Source: Natronohydrobacter sp. (GTDB taxonomy: Bacteria; Pseudomonadota; Alphaproteobacteria; Rhodobacterales; Rhodobacteraceae). Taken from it: a stretch of DNA of 11,006 nucleotides. The position numbers and the translations under genes are program-made. A model generated the notes under the pieces. That model did no database searches. It saw only the letters and a program-made list of their open reading frames with translations, and was not told the origin of the DNA. Shown here one piece after another: positions 7,316 through 11,006 of the stretch (positions within the stretch are counted from its first letter, which is position 1; each line of letters begins with the position of its first letter). The DNA lies in the NCBI GenBank assembly GCA_007123015.1, contig SKSL01000032.1:1-11006 (forward strand), read 5' to 3'.

Positions 7316-7399
7316 CTCCTGACATCACAATTCCTCAGCCTGACTGTCTGGGCAAGTCCTGACGTTACGCGGTCCGGCCCCAAAACCCTGCGTCACAAA

Positions 7400-7420
7400 G
7401 CAGAAAACATTGTTTTCTGC
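7400..7420. promoter_or_regulatory. near-perfect palindrome, probable operator
   Basis: GCAGAAAACA (7400-7409) and TGTTTTCTGC (7411-7420) are exact inverted copies around one central T. The site lies about midway between the divergent fadD and speA starts. The size and symmetry suit a dimeric helix-turn-helix repressor such as the TetR, GntR or LacI types, but no regulator gene is in the window. No T-run follows on either strand, so a terminator is unlikely. Confidence 0.5.
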
Positions 7421-7558
7421 GCCACAGACCAGTCTGCCCCGTCCAGTCTACCATGTCTGGACAGCAGGCGCGGGAATTCTACGGTTATTCTTGCGTTCGT
7501 CATAGGGATTTCATATCCGAGCGCTTCCAGTCATGGGGACGAAAAGCAGGAGCGCCAC

Positions 7559-9463
7559 ATGCACGACCAGATCTTCCAATCATACGGGGTTCATCGCTGG
7601 GGGGCGGGCATGTTCGCGCCACTGCCCAATGGCGATCTTGGGCTGGTCAATCCCGAACGCCCCGACGCGCCCCCGGCCAGCCTGCCTGCACTCTTGCACG
7701 ATCTGGACGCGCGCGGCATTCACACGCCCGTTCTGGTGCGCGTGGGGGCCTTCCTGAAACGCCAGCTGGAAGCGCTGAACCTTGCTTTCGCCAAGGCCAT
7801 TGAAGCGAATGACTACAAATCCCCCTATCGCGGTGTCTTCCCGATCAAGGTCAACCAGCAGGCAGAGGTGATCGACCGCATCGTGGATTATGGCCGCCCC
7901 TTCCAGTTTGGTCTGGAAGCCGGGTCCAAGCCCGAGCTGATCCTCGCGCTGTCGCGCGATCTGCCGAAAGACGCGCTTCTGATCTGCAACGGCATCAAGG
8001 ATGCCGAATTCATCCGCCTTGGCATTCTGGCGCGCAAGGCCGGGATCAACTGTGTTCTGGTCATCGAATCACCGGGCGAGACCGATACAGTGATCGCCGA
8101 AGCCAAGCGTCTTGGCGAAAAGCCCGCGCTGGGCGTGCGCATCAAGCTGACGCGGCGCGTGACAGGCAACTGGGCGGACAGCTCTGGCGACCGCTCGACA
8201 TTCGGGTTGACCACCAAGGAAGTGGTGGACCTGATCGACAAGCTGCGCGCCGCTGACATGCTGGATTGCCTGGTGCTGCAGCATGCGCATCTGGGATCAC
8301 AAGTCCCGCAGATGATGGATATTCGTCAGGCCGTGGATGAAGCCTGCCGCTTCTATACCGAGCTGCGCCGCCTTGGCGTGCCACTGGAATATCTCGATCT
8401 GGGCGGGGGCTTGGGCATCGACTACACGGGCGAAGCGCGGGCTTCCGAAAACTCCGTCAATTACACGATGGACGAATATTGCGCCAATGTCGTGGAAACG
8501 GTGAAATACCAGATGGACGAGGCCGAAGTCCCGCATCCCACGCTGGTCACGGAATCGGGCCGCGCGATTGTCGCCTATTCTTCGATGCTGCTCTCGGATA
8601 TTCTGGAAGCCAGCTATTTCGACCGCTCGGCCCCCATCACGCCCGAAGAAGACGACCACCACATGCTTGCGGACATGGCGGCGATCGTGGATTACATCCA
8701 GCCGCGGCGGCTGCAGGAATGTCTGAATGACGCGGAATATTACCGCGAGGAATTGCGCGCCCTGTTCCGCCGCGGCGTGATCGGGATCGAGGAAGTCGCC
8801 CGCGCCGAGCAGATTTTCCTTTATGTCGTGGGCCGCATCAAGGATCTGGTCGCCCAGACCCCCGATGTGCCGCAGGAAGTGCTGGAAGAGCTCTCGGCCC
8901 ATCGCGACATCTACCGCGCGAATTTCTCGCTCTTTCAGTCGCTGCCCGATGTCTGGGCGATTGACCAGCTTGTCCCCATCGCGCCCCTGCAACGGCTGAC
9001 CGAGACGCCGACCCGCCGCGCGGTGCTGTCGGACATCACCTGCGACAGCGATGGCAAGATCGACCAGTTCGTGCTGGGCGATGGGGTCGGCAATGCGCTT
9101 CCGATCCATGAACTGCGCGCGCGAGAGCGCTATTTCATCGGTATCTTTCTGGTCGGTGCCTATCAGGAAACGCTGGGCGATCTGCACAACCTGTTTGGCG
9201 ACACCAATATCGTGACAGTCGATTTCAACGAAGATGGTACACTGGAAATCCAGCACGAGGTCGAAGGCGATACAGTCTCGGAAGTCATGGCCTATGTGGA
9301 ATATGAGCCCAAGCAATGCCTTGACGCCTTCAAGCGGATCGTCGAGCGTGGCGTGCAAAGCGGGGCGCTAAATCCGTCACAGCGGCGCATGATGATGGAA
9401 ACCTACCGCCACGCGCTGGGCGGCTATACCTATTACGAACATGAGGAGCATGAGCATGGCTAA
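7559..9463 (+). CDS. speA: biosynthetic arginine decarboxylase SpeA
   Basis: SpeA is a PLP enzyme of the alanine racemase fold that converts L-arginine to agmatine and CO2, the entry to putrescine by the agmatine route. From the ATG at 7559 it has 634 residues, close to the usual 630-660. The barrel domain shows FPIKVNQQ with the PLP lysine 97, FGLEAGSKPEL (117-127), HLGSQV (244-249), LDLGGGLGIDYTG (279-291, phosphate binding) and TESGR (331-335). ITCDSDGK (493-500) holds the conserved active-site cysteine, and GVGNALPIHEL (509-519) and FLVGAYQETLGDLHNLFGDTN (530-550) follow. The frame is open as far as 7190, but AGGAG ends seven bases before this ATG and the earlier part is non-coding in character. 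The C-terminus, EHEEHEHG, overlaps the next gene's RBS. Substrate use other than arginine is possible in this family but not suggested by these motifs. Confidence 0.96.
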   Translation: MHDQIFQSYGVHRWGAGMFAPLPNGDLGLVNPERPDAPPASLPALLHDLDARGIHTPVLVRVGAFLKRQLEALNLAFAKAIEANDYKSPYRGVFPIKVNQQAEVIDRIVDYGRPFQFGLEAGSKPELILALSRDLPKDALLICNGIKDAEFIRLGILARKAGINCVLVIESPGETDTVIAEAKRLGEKPALGVRIKLTRRVTGNWADSSGDRSTFGLTTKEVVDLIDKLRAADMLDCLVLQHAHLGSQVPQMMDIRQAVDEACRFYTELRRLGVPLEYLDLGGGLGIDYTGEARASENSVNYTMDEYCANVVETVKYQMDEAEVPHPTLVTESGRAIVAYSSMLLSDILEASYFDRSAPITPEEDDHHMLADMAAIVDYIQPRRLQECLNDAEYYREELRALFRRGVIGIEEVARAEQIFLYVVGRIKDLVAQTPDVPQEVLEELSAHRDIYRANFSLFQSLPDVWAIDQLVPIAPLQRLTETPTRRAVLSDITCDSDGKIDQFVLGDGVGNALPIHELRARERYFIGIFLVGAYQETLGDLHNLFGDTNIVTVDFNEDGTLEIQHEVEGDTVSEVMAYVEYEPKQCLDAFKRIVERGVQSGALNPSQRRMMMETYRHALGGYTYYEHEEHEHG

Positions 9464-10676
9464 CAAGGATGTTCTGGTGATCGGCGCAGGCGGCGTGGCC
9501 TCGGTCACGCTGCACAAGATGGCGATGAATCGCGACCTGTTTCCGGGACGCATTGCTGTCGCCAGCCGCACCCTTGCGAAATGCGAGGCCATCGCGGCGG
9601 AAGTGAAGTCCCGCACCGGCATCGAGATCGAAACCTATGAGGTTGACGCCAACGATGTCGATCAGACCGTCGCGCTGATCGAAGCCGTGCAGCCTGCGCT
9701 GCTGGTGAACCTCGCCCTGCCCTATCAGGATCTGGACCTGATGGCGGCCTGTTTGCGCACCGGCGTGCATTATCTGGACACGGCCAATTACGAGCCGCCC
9801 GAGGAAGCCAAATTCGAATATTCCCACCAGTGGAAACTGCATGACCAGTTCAAAGCGGCCGGGCTGATGGCCACTCTGGGCGTGGGCTTCGACCCCGGTG
9901 TGACCTCGATCTTCGCCGCCTATGTGCGCAAGCATTACCTGTCGGGCATCCGGTTGATCGACATTCTGGACTGCAATGGCGGCGATCACGGCCACCCGTT
10001 TGCGACCAATTTCAACCCGGAAATCAATATCCGCGAAGTGACGGCGGAAGTGCGGCATTGGGAAAACGGCGGTTGGGTTACAAGCCCCGCCATGTCCACC
10101 AAGGTCGAATTCGATTTCGATCAGGTCGGCCCGAAGAACATGTATCTGATGTATCATGAGGAACTGGAGTCGCTTGTCACCCATTTCCCCGAAATCGAGC
10201 GCGCGCGTTTCTGGATGACCTTTGGCGACGCCTATATCAACCATGTCACCGTGTTGCAGAATGTCGGCATGACCTCGATCGAGCCGGTGGAATATGAAGG
10301 CCACCAGATCATCCCGCTGCAATTCCTGAAAGCCGTGCTGCCGAACCCCGGCGATCTGGGCGAGCGCACCAAGGGCAAGACCAATATCGGCGATATCATC
10401 ACCGGCCCTGCGCAGGATGGATCGGGCGAAAAGACCTATTACATCAACAACATCTGCGACCATGAAGAATGTTACCGCGAAGTCGGATCGCAGGCCGTCA
10501 GCTACACGACCGGCGTCCCGGCCTTCATTGGGGCGGCGCTGATGCTGAACAGCACATGGTCGGGCGCGGGCGTGTTCAACACCGAACAGCTTGACCCCGA
10601 TCCGTTCATGGAAATGCTCAACCAGCACGGGTTGCCGTGGACGATCACGGAACTCTCGGCCCCGGCTGATTTCTGA
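9456..10676 (+). CDS. carboxynorspermidine/carboxyspermidine dehydrogenase (CANSDH)
   Basis: This 406-residue, saccharopine-dehydrogenase-like protein probably catalyses the NADPH-dependent condensation of L-aspartate beta-semialdehyde with putrescine (or 1,3-diaminopropane), giving carboxyspermidine (or carboxynorspermidine). The N-terminal Rossmann domain has VLVIGAGGVAS (6-16), then LVNLALPY (83-90). The catalytic domain has YLDTANYEP (106-114), GVGFDPGVTSIFAAY (142-156), NGGDHGHPF (174-182), GKTNIGD (307-313) and a long conserved C-terminal part. Three in-frame ATGs occur (9441, 9450, 9456). The last is preferred because AGGAG (9444-9448) is seven bases upstream and MANKDVLVIG fits the family start. 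It overlaps speA by 8 bases and its stop overlaps the next ATG. The operon context excludes a lysine-pathway saccharopine enzyme. Choice of diamine is undecided. Confidence 0.93.
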   Translation: MANKDVLVIGAGGVASVTLHKMAMNRDLFPGRIAVASRTLAKCEAIAAEVKSRTGIEIETYEVDANDVDQTVALIEAVQPALLVNLALPYQDLDLMAACLRTGVHYLDTANYEPPEEAKFEYSHQWKLHDQFKAAGLMATLGVGFDPGVTSIFAAYVRKHYLSGIRLIDILDCNGGDHGHPFATNFNPEINIREVTAEVRHWENGGWVTSPAMSTKVEFDFDQVGPKNMYLMYHEELESLVTHFPEIERARFWMTFGDAYINHVTVLQNVGMTSIEPVEYEGHQIIPLQFLKAVLPNPGDLGERTKGKTNIGDIITGPAQDGSGEKTYYINNICDHEECYREVGSQAVSYTTGVPAFIGAALMLNSTWSGAGVFNTEQLDPDPFMEMLNQHGLPWTITELSAPADF

Positions 10677-11006
10677 TGGCGATGCAGACCCATGCAGGCG
10701 ATCCGGGCGCGTTTGCCCGGTTCGACCTTGGCCGCGTGCCCTCGCCCTGCTTCGTGGTGGACGAGGTGCGGCTTGAGGCCAATCTGCGCGTGCTGGCCGA
10801 TATTCAGGCCCGCTCTGGCGCGACAGTGCTTTGCGCGCTCAAAGCCTTTTCCATGTGGGAGCTTGCGCCGCTGGTGTCGCGCTACCTGTCCGGCGTCTGC
10901 GCCTCGGGCCTGTGGGAAGCGCGCTTGGGCCGCGAGCATTATGGCGGCATCGTCGAGACCTATTCGGCGGGCTACAAACCGGATGAGATGCCAGAGATCA
11001 TCCGCC
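10676..11006 (+). CDS. nspC: carboxynorspermidine/carboxyspermidine decarboxylase (CANSDC), 5' part
   Basis: Only the first 110 codons lie in the window; the gene runs off the right edge. The enzyme is a PLP decarboxylase of the alanine racemase fold that releases CO2 from carboxy(nor)spermidine, finishing (nor)spermidine. Visible marks are PSPCFVVDE (22-30), VLCALKAFSMW with PLP lysine 56, GVCASGLWEARLG (73-85) and ETYSAGYKPDEM (94-105), the family's characteristic wording. The start ATG shares its A with the CANSDH stop (TGATG), so translational coupling is likely and no strong Shine-Dalgarno is seen. A second in-frame ATG at 10682 could also be used. Diaminopimelate decarboxylase is a related alternative, but the ALKAFSMW and CASGLWEA wording and the neighbour gene favour CANSDC. 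Confidence 0.9.
   Translation, partial: MAMQTHAGDPGAFARFDLGRVPSPCFVVDEVRLEANLRVLADIQARSGATVLCALKAFSMWELAPLVSRYLSGVCASGLWEARLGREHYGGIVETYSAGYKPDEMPEIIR

Larger units (their letters stand above)
7283..7558. promoter_or_regulatory. divergent regulatory region between fadD and speA
   Basis: This 276-base gap separates two divergent operons and must hold both promoters. No strong -35/-10 pair was found for either side. A weak candidate for speA is TTGCGT (7491-7496) with CATATC (7512-7517), at a short 15-base spacing. For fadD, TTGCCC (7350-7355) is 17 bases from AATTGT (7327-7332), on the minus strand. The region is rich in symmetry: hairpin 7297-7315, three CCTGAC copies (7318, 7339, 7358), a 21-base palindrome (7400-7420), CAGAC-CA-GTCTG (7425-7436) and GTCCAG/CTGGAC (7441-7462). 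No RNA gene or small CDS is supported here, although the speA frame stays open through it. Confidence 0.6.

Noticed and set aside
7400..7420. The palindrome as a bidirectional intrinsic terminator
   Set aside because: No T-run follows the stem in either direction, and it lies upstream of both divergent genes where no transcript needs to end.
7190..7558. 123-codon N-terminal extension of SpeA, and a 7453-7803 plus-strand frame
   Set aside because: They overlap the fadD start and the intergenic repeats. SpeA normally begins close to the ATG at 7559, which has its own AGGAG. The second frame is a shadow of speA.
9330..10628. 432-codon minus-strand frame opposite CANSDH
   Set aside because: It is antisense to a strongly conserved enzyme and shows no recognisable domain.

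Overview
The window is GC-rich chromosomal DNA that reads like an alphaproteobacterium of the Rhodobacterales. The gene order hom, glpX, recJ, tRNA-Glu on one strand is, from memory, a familiar Rhodobacteraceae arrangement. The protein sequences and the GTG and weak Shine-Dalgarno starts also fit. The genus cannot be fixed from the sequence alone. No phage, IS element, CRISPR array or other obvious mobile DNA was seen.

Layout: positions 1-136 hold no gene I can support. A tRNA-Glu(UUC) gene (137-211, minus) follows, then, all on the minus strand, recJ (single-strand DNA exonuclease), glpX (class II fructose-1,6-bisphosphatase) and hom (homoserine dehydrogenase), transcribed from right to left. 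A REP-like palindrome near 4613-4641 and a plausible sigma70 promoter separate this group from a second minus-strand pair. That pair is an AMP-forming fatty-acid-CoA ligase (fadD-like, 5552-7282) followed 4 bases later by a BASS-family (bile acid:sodium symporter) transporter (4648-5547).

A divergent intergenic region (7283-7558) carries several inverted and direct repeats. It separates the ligase from a plus-strand operon: speA (arginine decarboxylase), a carboxynorspermidine/carboxyspermidine dehydrogenase (CANSDH) and the first 110 codons of carboxynorspermidine/carboxyspermidine decarboxylase (CANSDC, nspC). The three genes overlap by a few bases at each junction, so they are almost certainly co-translated.

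How they fit together: the plus-strand operon is the 'alternative' aspartate-semialdehyde route to spermidine, which replaces SpeD/SpeE. SpeA feeds agmatine (hence putrescine, through enzymes not in the window). CANSDH joins the diamine to L-aspartate beta-semialdehyde, and CANSDC decarboxylates the product. Hom uses the same L-aspartate beta-semialdehyde, so both branches of that metabolite appear in one window. The ligase-transporter pair suggests uptake of an organic anion and its activation with CoA; the substrate is unknown.

Nothing here is clearly a wholly undescribed system. The points most worth a second look are the ligase-BASS pairing, the operator-like repeats in the 7283-7558 region, and the co-operonic SpeA-CANSDH-CANSDC set.
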